64,000 nt of DNA from Stenotrophomonas maltophilia (GCF_025642255.1 NZ_CP106759.1:399501-463500); one strand, 5' to 3'. Shown: positions 31,456 to 41,301, counted from the stretch's first letter. Numbers and translations: made by a program. Notes: generated from the letters alone by a model not told the origin.

Positions 31456-32636
31456 GTGGCCACGCGATCGATGCGGCAGCCCCCGCGGGTGCGGCCTCGC
31501 GCCTGCCCTGGGTCGGCCTGCTGGCGCTGGCCGGCGGTGCCTTCATCACCCTGCTGACGGAAACACTGCCGGCCGGGGTGCTGCGTCCGATGGGCGCCAG
31601 CCTGGGTGTGAGCGATGCGGCGGTGGGTCAGCTGGTCAGCGTGTACGCGCTGGGTTCGGTACTGGCGGCGCTGCCGATGACCGCGCTGACCCAGCGTTTG
31701 CCGCGTCGTCCCCTGTTGCTGGCCGCGATCGCCGGCTTCGTGCTGGTCAATACGCTGACCGCGTTGAGCAGCAGCTACGCGCTGATTCTGGCGGCGCGCT
31801 TCCTGGCCGGCGTCAGTGGCGGCCTGCTGTGGTCGCTGGTGGCAGGTTACGCCGCGCGCATGGTGGTGCCTGAGCTGCAGGGACGGGCCATCGCGGTGGC
31901 GATGATCGGATCGCCGTTGGCCCTGTCACTGGGCGTGCCAGCCGGTACCCTGCTGGGCCAGCAGATCGGGTGGCGCTGGGCGTTCGCCCTGATGAGCGTG
32001 CTGGCGGTGCTGCTGCTGGTCTATGCGCGCTGGGCCCTGCCGGCCCTGCCCGCAGCCGGCTCCGGACGGCGTGTGTCGCTGGCTGCGGTATGGCGCATGC
32101 CGGGCGTGCGCAGCACCTTGCTGGTGATGGCGCTGTACGTACTCGCGCACAACGTGCTGTACACCTACATCGAGCCTCTGGCCTTGCAGGCCGGTGCGGG
32201 GGCCTGGCTGGACCGCCTGCTGCTGGCGTTCGGCATGGCGGCCCTTGTCGGTATCGCGATCGCTGGCTGGGGTGTGGACCGCCACCTGCATGCGCTGGTC
32301 TGGAGCACGGTGCTGGGCTTCATCGCCGCCGTCATGGCGCTGCTGTTGTGGCCGGTGAGCGCGACCGCACTGCTGCTGGCGACGATCGTGTGGGGTATGG
32401 CGTTCGGTGCAGTGCCGACCCTGTTCCAGACGGCACTGGCGCGGCGCGCCGGCGCGGCGGCCGACCTTGCACAGTCGATGCTGGTGACAGGCTGGAACCT
32501 GGCCATTGCGGCCGGCGGCGTGGCCGGTGGCCTGGTGCTGCAGTCCGGCGACGCGCGCCATCTGGGCTGGCTGCCGCTGCTGTTGCTGGCGGCAAGTGCG
32601 GCGTGGCTGATCGCACGCCCGAAGGCCTGGGCGTAA
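31452..32636 (+). CDS. MFS exporter, DHA1-like
   Basis: The 394-residue protein has twelve membrane helices in two bundles. The MFS motif-A region between helices II and III (ALTQRLPRRPLLL) is present, and the antiporter-type motif C region is near AMIGSPLALSLGVPAGTLLG. The family includes sugar-efflux and drug-efflux proteins such as SotB, AraJ and NepI. The start codon overlaps the serine hydrolase stop (ATGA), so both are translated together under probable control of the divergent LysR regulator. Confidence 0.87.
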   Translation: MSGHAIDAAAPAGAASRLPWVGLLALAGGAFITLLTETLPAGVLRPMGASLGVSDAAVGQLVSVYALGSVLAALPMTALTQRLPRRPLLLAAIAGFVLVNTLTALSSSYALILAARFLAGVSGGLLWSLVAGYAARMVVPELQGRAIAVAMIGSPLALSLGVPAGTLLGQQIGWRWAFALMSVLAVLLLVYARWALPALPAAGSGRRVSLAAVWRMPGVRSTLLVMALYVLAHNVLYTYIEPLALQAGAGAWLDRLLLAFGMAALVGIAIAGWGVDRHLHALVWSTVLGFIAAVMALLLWPVSATALLLATIVWGMAFGAVPTLFQTALARRAGAAADLAQSMLVTGWNLAIAAGGVAGGLVLQSGDARHLGWLPLLLLAASAAWLIARPKAWA

Positions 32637-32639
32637 CGC

Positions 32640-34256
32640 TTACGGCAGTGGCTCCTGTTCGATCGGTACGCTGCGCGGGTTCTGCATCTGTTCGCGCGCT
32701 GCGCCGTAGCGCTGCTGCCGCTTGTGGTGGAACGCCACGAATTCGTCGCGTGGCAGCGGCCGGGAGAACAGCCAGCCCTGCCCGAACTGCACCTTCTGGC
32801 CGTGCAGATAGGCCAGCTGTGCTTCTGTCTCCACGCCTTCGGCCACGACCCACAGGCCCAGCTCGCGTGCCATACCGATGATGTGCGGGGTGACCGGGCT
32901 GGTGGCACTGTCGGTGCCGATCGCATCGACGAAGGACTTGTCGATCTTCAGCGCATCCAGTGGCAGCTGTGCCAGGTACTGCAGGCTGGAATAGCCCACG
33001 CCGAAATCGTCGATGGCGACGCTGTGCCCGGCGCGGCGCGCCGCGGCCAGCATCGTGCGGGCGCGGTCCAGGTCGAGGAAGCCGCGCTCGGTGGCCTCCA
33101 TCCAGATCTGCTGCGGCAGGATGCCGCTGCCGGTCATGTGCTTGGCGATCATCTTCAACGCGCGGCCGCTGCTGATGTCTTCGGCCGCCAGGTTGATCGC
33201 CACGTGCGCGCTGCGATCGCCGACCAGCAGTTCGCGCAGGTCGCGCACCACGTTCTCGATCACCAGATCGGTGACATCGCCGATCATGCCGGCCTCTTCG
33301 GCCAGCGGAATGAACAGGTCCGGACGCACCTGGGTGCCGTCCGGACGCTGCCAGCGCACCAGCGCTTCGGCGCCCACGCAGATGCCGGTGTCCAGTTCGA
33401 TGATCGGCTGGTAATGCAGGTACAGCTCGCGACGGCGGATGGCGGTGGCCAGTTCACCCCGCAGCGACAGCCGGCGGCGCGACAACCAGATCACCAGGCC
33501 GGCACCGGCGGCGGCCAGCAGCACGCCCAGCGGCACGAACAGCCACGCCTGCTGGCGGAAGCTGGCGGTGAGCGCGGTCCGCGGGGTGGTGGCGATGGCC
33601 AGCCATTCTTCATTGCGAGCGGTGGCGTACAGCGTGTTCTGGTCCAGACCAATGCCGGGATCGCGCAGCAGGCTCTGCAGCAGCGCCGGATCCATGTCGT
33701 TCTGCCGGGCCAGCAGGCGGCCGTCGGGGCTGGCCAGGGCCAGCCGCACGTTCGGATCAACGATGACATCGACGAAGCGGCGGGGATCGACCAGTACGTC
33801 GTAGGAGCCATACAGGATCGACAGCACCTTGCGGCGGCCGCTGGTCTCGGGACGCACATCGACCGCGATGCCGGCGCCGTCGCTGGTGACGTGGTCCGGC
33901 CTGGGCTGGTTCACGTCGGACAGGAACGGCCCCCATGAGGTGCACCGCAGTTTGCCGCCTTCGAAATAGCCCAGCTGATCGGCCGAAGGGGTGGTCATCA
34001 CCAGCGTCTGCATGCGCCGGATGTGCTCCGGGCTGCAGGCGGGGAGTGCGGTGGCCTCGGCGGATTTCAGTGCGGCCAGCGCTTCCTGGTAGGACAGGTC
34101 CGCACGCCGCAGGGTGCGTTCGGCGATGTCATGCAGGCGCTGCTGCTCCACGCTCACGGCGCGGTCCCACGTGGCGTAGGCCATGACGGCGATGGGAATG
34201 GCCGCCGCCAGCAGCGCCAGCGCGGTTCCCCCGATGATGATCCGCAGTCGGCTCAC
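32640..34256 (-). CDS. CSS-motif EAL-domain cyclic-di-GMP phosphodiesterase
   Basis: The 538-residue inner-membrane protein has a first helix at about 5-27, then a periplasmic CSS-type sensor domain with conserved Cys in LPACSPEH and LRCTSWGPF. The second helix (LFVPLGVLLAAAGAGLVIWL) is followed by a cytoplasmic EAL domain. Active-site segments include GAEALVRW, DDFGVGYSSLQYL and KIDKSFVD. CSS-EAL proteins such as PdeC of Escherichia coli are inhibited by disulfide formation in the periplasmic part. The protein should lower cyclic-di-GMP and favour motility. Confidence 0.9.
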   Translation of the reverse strand: MSRLRIIIGGTALALLAAAIPIAVMAYATWDRAVSVEQQRLHDIAERTLRRADLSYQEALAALKSAEATALPACSPEHIRRMQTLVMTTPSADQLGYFEGGKLRCTSWGPFLSDVNQPRPDHVTSDGAGIAVDVRPETSGRRKVLSILYGSYDVLVDPRRFVDVIVDPNVRLALASPDGRLLARQNDMDPALLQSLLRDPGIGLDQNTLYATARNEEWLAIATTPRTALTASFRQQAWLFVPLGVLLAAAGAGLVIWLSRRRLSLRGELATAIRRRELYLHYQPIIELDTGICVGAEALVRWQRPDGTQVRPDLFIPLAEEAGMIGDVTDLVIENVVRDLRELLVGDRSAHVAINLAAEDISSGRALKMIAKHMTGSGILPQQIWMEATERGFLDLDRARTMLAAARRAGHSVAIDDFGVGYSSLQYLAQLPLDALKIDKSFVDAIGTDSATSPVTPHIIGMARELGLWVVAEGVETEAQLAYLHGQKVQFGQGWLFSRPLPRDEFVAFHHKRQQRYGAAREQMQNPRSVPIEQEPLP

Positions 34257-34482
34257 GTCCGGGGCTCCAGCAAGGCAGGCAGGGCAGGGCGCATGGTCGG
34301 GCCGATCCTTGGGCAGATGCGGCTATCTGAGCATGCCGCCGCGCCGGGCGGAATGGGACGAATCAGGTATTCGGTCACATTGTGGTGAAAGCGGCCAACT
34401 TTGCCGGATTCAGCCCGTCCCCAGCTGGCGCAACCGGCCCGGGAGGACTACCGTCGGACGCTTCGCCCGCCGATTCCGCGCC

Positions 34483-35856
34483 ATGACCGACCCTGCCCAG
34501 CCCCCCGAGCATCTGCGCCGCAGCCTGTCCAACCGCCACCTTCAGCTGATTGCCATCGGCGGTGCCATCGGCACCGGTCTGTTCATGGGATCGGGCAAGA
34601 CCATCAGCCTGGCCGGCCCGTCCATCGTGTTCGTCTACCTGATCATCGGCGCGATGCTGTTCTTCGTCATGCGCGCGATGGGGGAACTGCTGCTGTCCAA
34701 CCTGCAGTACAAATCCTTCATCGATTTTTCCACCGATCTGCTCGGGCCCTGGGCCGGCTTCTTCTGTGGATGGACCTACTGGTTCTGCTGGATCGTCACC
34801 GCCATCGCCGATGTCATCGCCATCGCTGCGTACGCACAGTTCTGGTTCCCCGGACTGGATGCGTGGATTCCGGCACTGATGTGCGTGCTGTTGCTGCTGG
34901 GGCTGAATCTGGTGACAGTGAAGCTGTTCGGTGAGATGGAGTTCTGGTTCGCGCTGATCAAGATCGTGGCGATCTGCGCGCTGATCATCACCGGCGCCGG
35001 CCTGGTGGCGTGGGGCTTCACCTCGCCCAGCGGGCACACCGCCTCGCTGGCCAACCTGTGGAACGACGGTGGCATGTTCCCGATGGGACTGGTCGGCTTC
35101 TTTGCCGGTTTCCAGATCGCGGTGTTCGCCTTCGTCGGCATCGAGCTGGTGGGAACCACCGCCGCTGAAACCGCCGACCCGGAGCGCAACCTGCCCAAGG
35201 CGATCAACTCGATCCCGGTGCGCATCATCATCTTCTACGTGCTTGCGCTGGTGGCGATCATGGCAGTGACGCCGTGGCGGCAGGTGGTGCCGGACAAGAG
35301 CCCGTTCGTGCAGCTGTTCGTATTGGCCGGGATCCCTGCCGCCGCCAGCCTGATCAATTTCGTGGTGCTGACCTCGGCAACGTCCTCGGCCAACAGCGGC
35401 ATCTTCTCCACCAGCCGCATGCTGTATGGCCTGGCGGAAGAAGGCCACGCGCCGCGCGGCCTGTCGAAACTGTCGCGCGCGGCGGTGCCGGCCCGCGGGC
35501 TGCTGTTCTCCTGCCTGTGCCTGCTGGGCGGCACGCTGCTGATCTACCTGATCCCGAATCTGGTGACCGCCTTCACCCTGGTGACGACGCTGGCGACGGT
35601 GCTTTTCATCTTCGTCTGGTCGCTGATCCTGGTGGCCTACATGGTCTACCGCCGCCGTTACCCGCAGCGCCACGCGGCCTCGATCTTCAAGATGCCCGGT
35701 GGCGTGGCGATGTGCTGGGCGTGCCTGGTGTTCTTCGCGGGCGTGCTGGTCCTGTTGAGCCTGCAGGCCGATACCCGCCAGGCCCTGATCGCGAGCCCGG
35801 CGTGGTTCGTGCTGTTGGGCGTGGGCTATGCGCTGCGCAGCCGGATGGCCCGCTAG
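34483..35856 (+). CDS. cycA: D-serine/D-alanine/glycine permease
   Basis: The 457-residue protein has twelve membrane helices of the amino-acid/polyamine/organocation superfamily. IAIGGAIGTGLFMGSGKTIS in helix I, and the segment with VFAFVGIELVGTTAAETADP further on, are close to those of CycA. The ATG at 34483 (MTDPAQPPEHLRRSLSNRHL) matches the family start; the frame is open further upstream but that part is Arg/Pro-rich and not permease-like. It imports small neutral D-amino acids and glycine with protons. The subfamily is likely but not proven by eye. Confidence 0.85.
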   Translation: MTDPAQPPEHLRRSLSNRHLQLIAIGGAIGTGLFMGSGKTISLAGPSIVFVYLIIGAMLFFVMRAMGELLLSNLQYKSFIDFSTDLLGPWAGFFCGWTYWFCWIVTAIADVIAIAAYAQFWFPGLDAWIPALMCVLLLLGLNLVTVKLFGEMEFWFALIKIVAICALIITGAGLVAWGFTSPSGHTASLANLWNDGGMFPMGLVGFFAGFQIAVFAFVGIELVGTTAAETADPERNLPKAINSIPVRIIIFYVLALVAIMAVTPWRQVVPDKSPFVQLFVLAGIPAAASLINFVVLTSATSSANSGIFSTSRMLYGLAEEGHAPRGLSKLSRAAVPARGLLFSCLCLLGGTLLIYLIPNLVTAFTLVTTLATVLFIFVWSLILVAYMVYRRRYPQRHAASIFKMPGGVAMCWACLVFFAGVLVLLSLQADTRQALIASPAWFVLLGVGYALRSRMAR

Positions 35857-35917
35857 GGGCGCGGCCGCCACCGCATTCACCCATCGTTAGCGGGGGCGGC
35901 CGGATGATCCGGCCGCC

Positions 35918-36694
35918 ATGACCCGCCGCCCCGTCCTCGCTGCGCTGATGCTGCTGTCCCTCCTGTGGGCCGGGACGGCGGCTGCGCGCACGGTGTACCG
36001 CTGCGTGCAGGGCAACACCGTCAGCCTGGCCACCGCGCCGGAACCCGGGTCGCGCTGCACCGCGCGCGATATCGACGACAACGCCATCCAGACCCCGAAC
36101 CTGTGGGGCAACATGGGGGTGTTCAGCGGCGTGCTGTACGAACGCGAGCAGGACGGCCGGCTGGTCTATTCCACCCGCAATCTGCCGGGCTCGCGGGTGT
36201 TCCTGAAATTCACCGTGGCCACGCCGCCGGGCGAGCCTGCGCATGAGGGCCTGGGCCGGGTCGGCAAGCCGCAGCTGGCGCCGCACGCGCGGCAGTTCAG
36301 GGCGGCAGCGAAGGCGACCGGTGTTGATGATGCCTGGCTGCGTGCCATCGCCCACGCCGAAAGCAACTTCGACGCGCTGGCGGTGTCCAGCAAGGGCGCC
36401 CAGGGCGTGATGCAGCTCATGCCCGAGACTGCACTGGAGTACGGGGTGAGCGACCCGTTCTCGCCACAGCAGTCGATCGACGGTGGCGCGCGCTACATGC
36501 GCGCGCTGCTGCGCCGCTACAACGGCGACCGCACGCTTGCGGCGGCCGCGTACAACGCCGGCATCGGCGCGGTGACCCGCTACAAGGGCGTACCGCCCTA
36601 CGCGGAAACGCTGGCCTACGTGGACAAGGTGATGGCGTTGTACACGCGCTATCGCGAGGCGATGGGCATCCGCATCGAGGTGCCGGCAAAGTAG
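35918..36694 (+). CDS. Exported lytic transglycosylase, Slt type
   Basis: The 258-residue protein has a signal peptide (cleavage after about residue 23). A DUF4124-like segment follows (TVYRCVQGNTVSLA). The C-terminal transglycosylase domain has catalytic Glu148 in HAESNFD, GAQGVMQLMPETA and AAAYNAG. It cleaves peptidoglycan glycan strands in the periplasm, producing anhydro-muramic ends. It stands alone between cycA and the lipoprotein hydrolase. Confidence 0.9.
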   Translation: MTRRPVLAALMLLSLLWAGTAAARTVYRCVQGNTVSLATAPEPGSRCTARDIDDNAIQTPNLWGNMGVFSGVLYEREQDGRLVYSTRNLPGSRVFLKFTVATPPGEPAHEGLGRVGKPQLAPHARQFRAAAKATGVDDAWLRAIAHAESNFDALAVSSKGAQGVMQLMPETALEYGVSDPFSPQQSIDGGARYMRALLRRYNGDRTLAAAAYNAGIGAVTRYKGVPPYAETLAYVDKVMALYTRYREAMGIRIEVPAK

Positions 36695-36827
36695 CCACTC
36701 GTCGGACGGTGATTGTGGGCGCCCCTCGGCCGCGGCAGGATGGCGCTGCACGGGTGGGCGGGGGAGCGCCGGCCTGGGCGTCGAGGGACAATCCGGCCTG
36801 CAGCATCGAATCCACAGGGGGATGTGC

Positions 36828-38180
36828 ATGAAGCCTATCAGGAGCGTGGTCGCGGCATTGCTGTTCGCGATCGCATGCAATGGCTGTGCCAGCAAGAACG
36901 TGTTGTATCGCGATGCCGAACGACGACAGGACGCAACCGCGCTGTTCCTGGACCGTGAGGGCAGTCTCTACCCCGCAGCCAGCGTGGCGGTGCCGGTGCA
37001 GCAGATGCTGGAAGGGGCACGCCCGTCGTCGGCGGAGTTCGCGACGCTCCGGCATCTCTACCAGCAGTCGGCGGTGCCAGGTGCTGCCTCGGCAGAGGCG
37101 TGGCGCAGCCTGCTTGCCGATACCGGGGTGACGCCCGACGCCGCCTTCACTGACACCTGGCAGCAGATCCAGCAGGTGCTGCGTGCGCGCGCCTCGCAGC
37201 AGCTGGATCGTGCGGCGGAGGACGGCCGTGTGGTGGTGCTGCTGGTGCACGGCTACAACAACGACTACCGCGAGGCGGCCGCCTGGTACGAACGGGTGGA
37301 GCGTGATTTCCGCGAGCGCGGGGCGGCCAGCGGGCAGACGTTGTCATTCGTGCGCGTGTACTGGGATGGCATGCATGGCAACGCGTTCCTGATCTGGGGC
37401 GCCGCCCAGCTCAACGGGCCCTACGTGGGACTGGAGCTGCGCAGGGTGCTGGCGGGTGTGGACAACACGGACATGCCGTTGCGGGTGTTCACCCACAGCT
37501 CGGGTGCGTACGTGATGAACAACGCATTGGGCAACGGCTCTTCGCCGCTGCGCGGCATGCAGGACGCCTACTACCGTCGCGCTGCCGGTCTGGATGGCTA
37601 TGGATTCCCGCCGCTGCGCAACCTGCGCATGGCCATGCTGGTGCCGGCGCAGCCGCCGACGGCGATGGCCAACTACCATCATCCGCGCCTGGAGCAGACC
37701 TTCGGCACGATCCCCGACCGGTTGATCCTGGGCCTGAGCCGGCACGATTTCGCCACCGGCAAGGGCCGCCGGCTGGGGTCGTGCAGGATGGCGGGCAACA
37801 CCTGCATGGCCACCCACATCCGCTATTCCTGCGCAGCGGTACGGCGCGACCTGCGCAGCAGCGAATCGCACGGGCGAAAGCAGGTGTGGGCCGTCGCGTT
37901 TCCGCAGCCCGCGCTGAAATCGCATCCACATCCGGTAGCGTCCTACATGCAGGATGGCGACTGGAAGCTGTTCGCGGACGCGCTGCTGCTCGACACCGCG
38001 CTGGAGCCGGCCAACCAGGCTGCGCTGTGCGAGCGCAGGGTAGGGCCGCTGAAGCACAGCGATGCCTGGCCTGACGAAATCAAAGTGCGCGCTGCAACAG
38101 CACCCGAGCGTGCGGCTGAGGCCGATGCGGGTTGGCATTGGTGGAACTACTGGCTAAGTTCGTCGCTCCCCGTTGAATGA
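36828..38180 (+). CDS. Lipoprotein alpha/beta hydrolase (DUF900-like)
   Basis: The 450-residue protein begins with a lipoprotein signal (MKPIRSVVAALLFAIACNGC, acylated Cys17 or Cys20). VVVLLVHGYNNDYREAAAWY is the oxyanion region and HSSGAY the nucleophile elbow, as in DUF900 hydrolases. The catalytic Asp and His are less clear. I prefer the second of two ATGs (36828) because a G-rich site stands 7 nt before it; 36822 is the alternative. The function is unknown. It ends 9 bp before the NHL-repeat gene, on the same strand. Confidence 0.78.
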   Translation: MKPIRSVVAALLFAIACNGCASKNVLYRDAERRQDATALFLDREGSLYPAASVAVPVQQMLEGARPSSAEFATLRHLYQQSAVPGAASAEAWRSLLADTGVTPDAAFTDTWQQIQQVLRARASQQLDRAAEDGRVVVLLVHGYNNDYREAAAWYERVERDFRERGAASGQTLSFVRVYWDGMHGNAFLIWGAAQLNGPYVGLELRRVLAGVDNTDMPLRVFTHSSGAYVMNNALGNGSSPLRGMQDAYYRRAAGLDGYGFPPLRNLRMAMLVPAQPPTAMANYHHPRLEQTFGTIPDRLILGLSRHDFATGKGRRLGSCRMAGNTCMATHIRYSCAAVRRDLRSSESHGRKQVWAVAFPQPALKSHPHPVASYMQDGDWKLFADALLLDTALEPANQAALCERRVGPLKHSDAWPDEIKVRAATAPERAAEADAGWHWWNYWLSSSLPVE

Positions 38181-38189
38181 TGGAACACG

Positions 38190-40268
38190 ATGGCGCGGCG
38201 ATACTGGATGGCGGCGGTTGCGGTGGCAACCGCCGGTGCATTGGCGGCGACCTTCTGGCTGCCGGACGAACCCCACCCCGACACACCTGCGGGACCGGCG
38301 CCGACGCCGCTGGCATGGACCGCGCAGATCGAACTGCTGGCCGGTGATGGCCATCCGGGTGATCGGGATGGGGCCTCCGCGCAGGCGCGCTTCGCCGATC
38401 CCTACGCGCTGCTGCGGCTGGCCGATGGCAGCGTCTACTTCACCGATGGCGGCGACAACAACCGCATCCGCCGCCGCCTGCCCGATGGCCGCGTCGAGAC
38501 CGTGGCCGGGCAGGGCGAAGGTCGCGTCGATGGCCCGGCATTGCAGGCACGCTTCCACACGCCGTCCGGCATCGCCGCCGATGCACAGGGCAATCTGTAC
38601 GTGGCCGACACCGGCAACCATGCGATCCGCCGCATTGGCGTCGATGGCCAGGTGACCACGCTGGCCGGCGGCGAGCAGGGGTATGCCGACGGTCCCGGCG
38701 CGCAGGCACGTTTCGATGCACCGATGGGTATTGCGGTGGATGCGCAGGGGCAGATCTACGTGGCCGATACCTGGAACGACCGGATCCGGGTGATCGGCAC
38801 CGACGGCAGTGTGCGCACCCTCGCCGGGGGCGATCGGCCCGGCTTCATCGACGCGGCAGGAGGTGAGGCGCGGTTCGATACACCGGTGGCGTTGGCCTTC
38901 GACGCGCACGGGGTCCTGCTGGTGGCGGATCTGTTCAACAACGCGGTGCGTCGTGTCGGTGCCGATGGCACGGTCAGCACGTGGGTCGGCAGTGGCGGGG
39001 TCATCAACGGGCCGCTGTCGCTGACCGCGACCCATGATGGCGTGCTGTACGTGGGCGACCTTGAGGGACGCGTGGTGCAGGTCACCGCACAGGGCCACCA
39101 GATCGCACTGGTGGGCAATGACCGACTGCCGCGGCTGGCGCGCCCCAGCGGCCTGGCGCTGGATGCGGATGGCAGCCTGCTGGTGGCCGACGCGGCCGGA
39201 TACCGGCTGCATCGGCTGCGGCCGCTGCCGGTGGGCGAGCTTCCGGCCCCTGCGCTGGTTGGACCCGCCGCTGACGCAGCGCTGCCGGACACGGCCGGGC
39301 GCTGGCCGCTGGCACCGCAGGAGGGCTGGCACGAAGTGGTCGGCACGCTGGGTGAGGTGCGGGGCAATTTCAGGGGTGAGAGCCGGCACCATCTGCACGG
39401 CGGCTTCGATGTGCGCGGCGATGTCGGCCAGACCGTGCTGGCCATTGCCGAGGGCAAGATCAGCAGCCCGGTGGCCAGCTGGAGCCTGGGCGGGCAGGGC
39501 GAAGGGCTGGCGGTGGACCGGCTGAAGTACATCCACATGCGGGTGGGCCGCACGCCGCGCGGGGAACCGTTCGACGCGCGCTGGCAGGCGCTGTATGACG
39601 ACCAGGGCGCGCTGGAACGCATCCGCGTGCGCCGGGGCACGCGCATCCACGTGGGCGATCGCCTGGGCAGCATCAACAGCCAGGCGCACGTGCATCTGGC
39701 GGTGGGCACCAGCGGCTTTGAAACCAACGCGGTCGCACTGGGGTTCCGCAACTTCGCCGATCACTTCGCGCCGCGCATCACCGATGTGGCGCTGCTGGAC
39801 GCCAACGACCAACTGATGACGGCGGGGAGCGACGGCAGCGTGATGGTCGCGCGGCAGGGACGGGGCGTGCAGATCGTGGTCGAGGCCTGGGACCAGGTCG
39901 ACAACAACCTGGCCCGGCGCAGGCTGGGCGCGTACCAGGTGGGCTACCAGATCCTGGATGCGGCCGGTCGGCCGCTGCAGGGCTACGAGCAGCCGCGCTG
40001 GAACATCGTGTTCAACCGCATGCCGCCGCAGAATGCCGCCGTGAAGGTTGCCTACGCACCGGACAGCGGCATCACGGTGCACGGCAGCGCCGTCACCCGT
40101 TTCCGCTACCTGGTCACCAACACCGTGCGCGATGGCCTGATGGAGACCGGTCGCTGGCAGCCGGCAGCCCTGCCGCCGGGGGACTACATCGTGCGTGCCA
40201 GCGTGCGCGACTACAGCGGCAACGAGGGCATCGGCAAGCGCGAGGTCAGAGTACGGCTGCTGCCATAG
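38190..40268 (+). CDS. NHL-repeat propeller fused to an M23-like domain
   Basis: The 692-residue protein has an N-terminal membrane anchor (MAAVAVATAGALAATFWL). At least five NHL blades lie between about 45 and 350, with recurring DPYALLRLADGSVYFTD, GIAADAQGNLYVADTGNHAI and LAGG patterns. A region at about 385-530 resembles a LytM/M23 metallopeptidase (HHLHGGFDVRGDVGQTVLAI and AHVHLAVG). A C-terminal beta domain with ITDVALLDAND follows. The HxxxD-type first metal motif of M23 appears as HLHGGFD, so some ligands may be kept. A role at the cell wall is inferred. Confidence 0.78.
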   Translation: MARRYWMAAVAVATAGALAATFWLPDEPHPDTPAGPAPTPLAWTAQIELLAGDGHPGDRDGASAQARFADPYALLRLADGSVYFTDGGDNNRIRRRLPDGRVETVAGQGEGRVDGPALQARFHTPSGIAADAQGNLYVADTGNHAIRRIGVDGQVTTLAGGEQGYADGPGAQARFDAPMGIAVDAQGQIYVADTWNDRIRVIGTDGSVRTLAGGDRPGFIDAAGGEARFDTPVALAFDAHGVLLVADLFNNAVRRVGADGTVSTWVGSGGVINGPLSLTATHDGVLYVGDLEGRVVQVTAQGHQIALVGNDRLPRLARPSGLALDADGSLLVADAAGYRLHRLRPLPVGELPAPALVGPAADAALPDTAGRWPLAPQEGWHEVVGTLGEVRGNFRGESRHHLHGGFDVRGDVGQTVLAIAEGKISSPVASWSLGGQGEGLAVDRLKYIHMRVGRTPRGEPFDARWQALYDDQGALERIRVRRGTRIHVGDRLGSINSQAHVHLAVGTSGFETNAVALGFRNFADHFAPRITDVALLDANDQLMTAGSDGSVMVARQGRGVQIVVEAWDQVDNNLARRRLGAYQVGYQILDAAGRPLQGYEQPRWNIVFNRMPPQNAAVKVAYAPDSGITVHGSAVTRFRYLVTNTVRDGLMETGRWQPAALPPGDYIVRASVRDYSGNEGIGKREVRVRLLP

Positions 40269-40650
40269 CGGGCGGGGCGCCGCAGCGCTCGCGCTCGGCG
40301 TCCATGTCCTCCAGCGGGCGCACTTCGATGCTGCCGAACCGTGCCCACGGGAACTCGCGCGCGATGCGCATCGCCTCGTCACGGTCGCGCGCGACAATGA
40401 GATTGAAGCCGGCCAGCAGCTCGCGGGTTTCGGCGAACGGGCCATCCAGCACCCGGCTGTGGCCATCGCGGACGCGCAGGGTCTGCGCGGTATCCACCGG
40501 CTGAAGTTTCTGCGCCAGCAGCAGCGTGCCTTCGGCCTGCAGCCTGTCGGCGTGGGCCAAGCAGTCGCGCATCAAGGTGTTGAACGCCTCGGTCGGCAGG
40601 GCCTGCAGCAAGGCAGGTTCGATGTAGATCAGAAGCAGGTACTGCTGCAT
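40246..40650 (-). CDS. YCII-related (DGPF) protein, minus strand
   Basis: The 134-residue protein has the YCII/DGPF fold, with the diagnostic VLDGPFAETRELLAGFNLI and later GSIEVRPLEDM. DGPF proteins accompany ECF42 sigma factors, and this one is divergent from such an operon. The ATG at 40650 (MQQYLLLIYIEP) is the family-typical start. Its last 23 bp overlap the end of the convergent NHL gene. The biochemical function of the family is unclear. Confidence 0.88.
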   Translation of the reverse strand: MQQYLLLIYIEPALLQALPTEAFNTLMRDCLAHADRLQAEGTLLLAQKLQPVDTAQTLRVRDGHSRVLDGPFAETRELLAGFNLIVARDRDEAMRIAREFPWARFGSIEVRPLEDMDAERERCGAPPAMAAAVL

Positions 40651-40739
40651 GGCGCGATCCTGGCGGGGCGGGGCGGACCTGCATGATCGCGCAGGTTTGC
40701 GCCGGGGCATGTTGCAGCGCGGGAGACCGGTGCCCGATG

Positions 40740-40793
40740 CCCCCCCAAAAAAAAACTTTCAGAATTTGTCGATTCCCCGTCCCCTCGTTCGTT
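40740..40793 (+). promoter_or_regulatory. Candidate ECF42 promoter preceded by a C7A9 tract
   Basis: TGTCGA (40767-40772) followed after 17 bp by CGTT (40790-40793) matches what I recall of ECF42 promoters (TGTCGA at -35, CGA/TC at -10). A homopolymer pair of seven C and nine A (40740-40755) lies just upstream and could act as an UP element or vary in length. The first operon gene starts at 40837. Confidence 0.6.
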
Positions 40794-40836
40794 GTAACAG
40801 TGAAGGGCGCGCACCTGCGCCCCACGGGAGACCCAC

Positions 40837-41250
40837 ATGAAAGTCATGGTGATCGTCAAAGCCAACGCCGATTCCGAAGCCGGACGCCTGCCCAGCGAGC
40901 AGGAGCTGACGGCCATGGGCGCCTACAACGAACAGCTGGTTGCCGCCGGCATCATGCTGGCCGGTGAAGGCCTGCATGCCACCGCGCGTGGCCGCCGCAT
41001 TCACTTCGGCGGCGCTGGACCGCAGGTCGAGAGCGGCCCGTTCGCGCCCGTCGCCGACCAGATCGCAGGCTTCTGGCTGTGGAATGTCCGCTCGCTCGAC
41101 GAGGCTGTGGAATGGGCCAGCCGCGCCCCCTTTGGCAGTGGTGGCACGCTCGAGGTGCGCCCGCTGATCTCCGCCGAAGACTTCGGCGAAGCCTTCACCC
41201 CCGAATTACAGCAGCAGGAACAGCGTCTGCGCGAGCAGCTCGAAGGCTGA
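40837..41250 (+). CDS. YCII-related (DGPF) protein, first gene of the ECF42 operon
   Basis: The 137-residue protein has the YCII fold (MKVMVIVKANADSEAG at the start). SGPFAPVADQIAGFWLWNV stands where DGPF is usual, and GTLEVRPLISAEDFG follows. It leads a run of five same-strand genes ending in the sigma factor, with gaps of 30-51 bp. DGPF genes are the conserved neighbours of ECF42 sigma factors and their likely targets. Enzymatic function is unknown. Confidence 0.88.
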   Translation: MKVMVIVKANADSEAGRLPSEQELTAMGAYNEQLVAAGIMLAGEGLHATARGRRIHFGGAGPQVESGPFAPVADQIAGFWLWNVRSLDEAVEWASRAPFGSGGTLEVRPLISAEDFGEAFTPELQQQEQRLREQLEG

Positions 41251-41301
41251 ACCGCGCCGCGCCGTGACCACTCGACTTCTTCAACCGAACGGAGCACCCC
41301 G

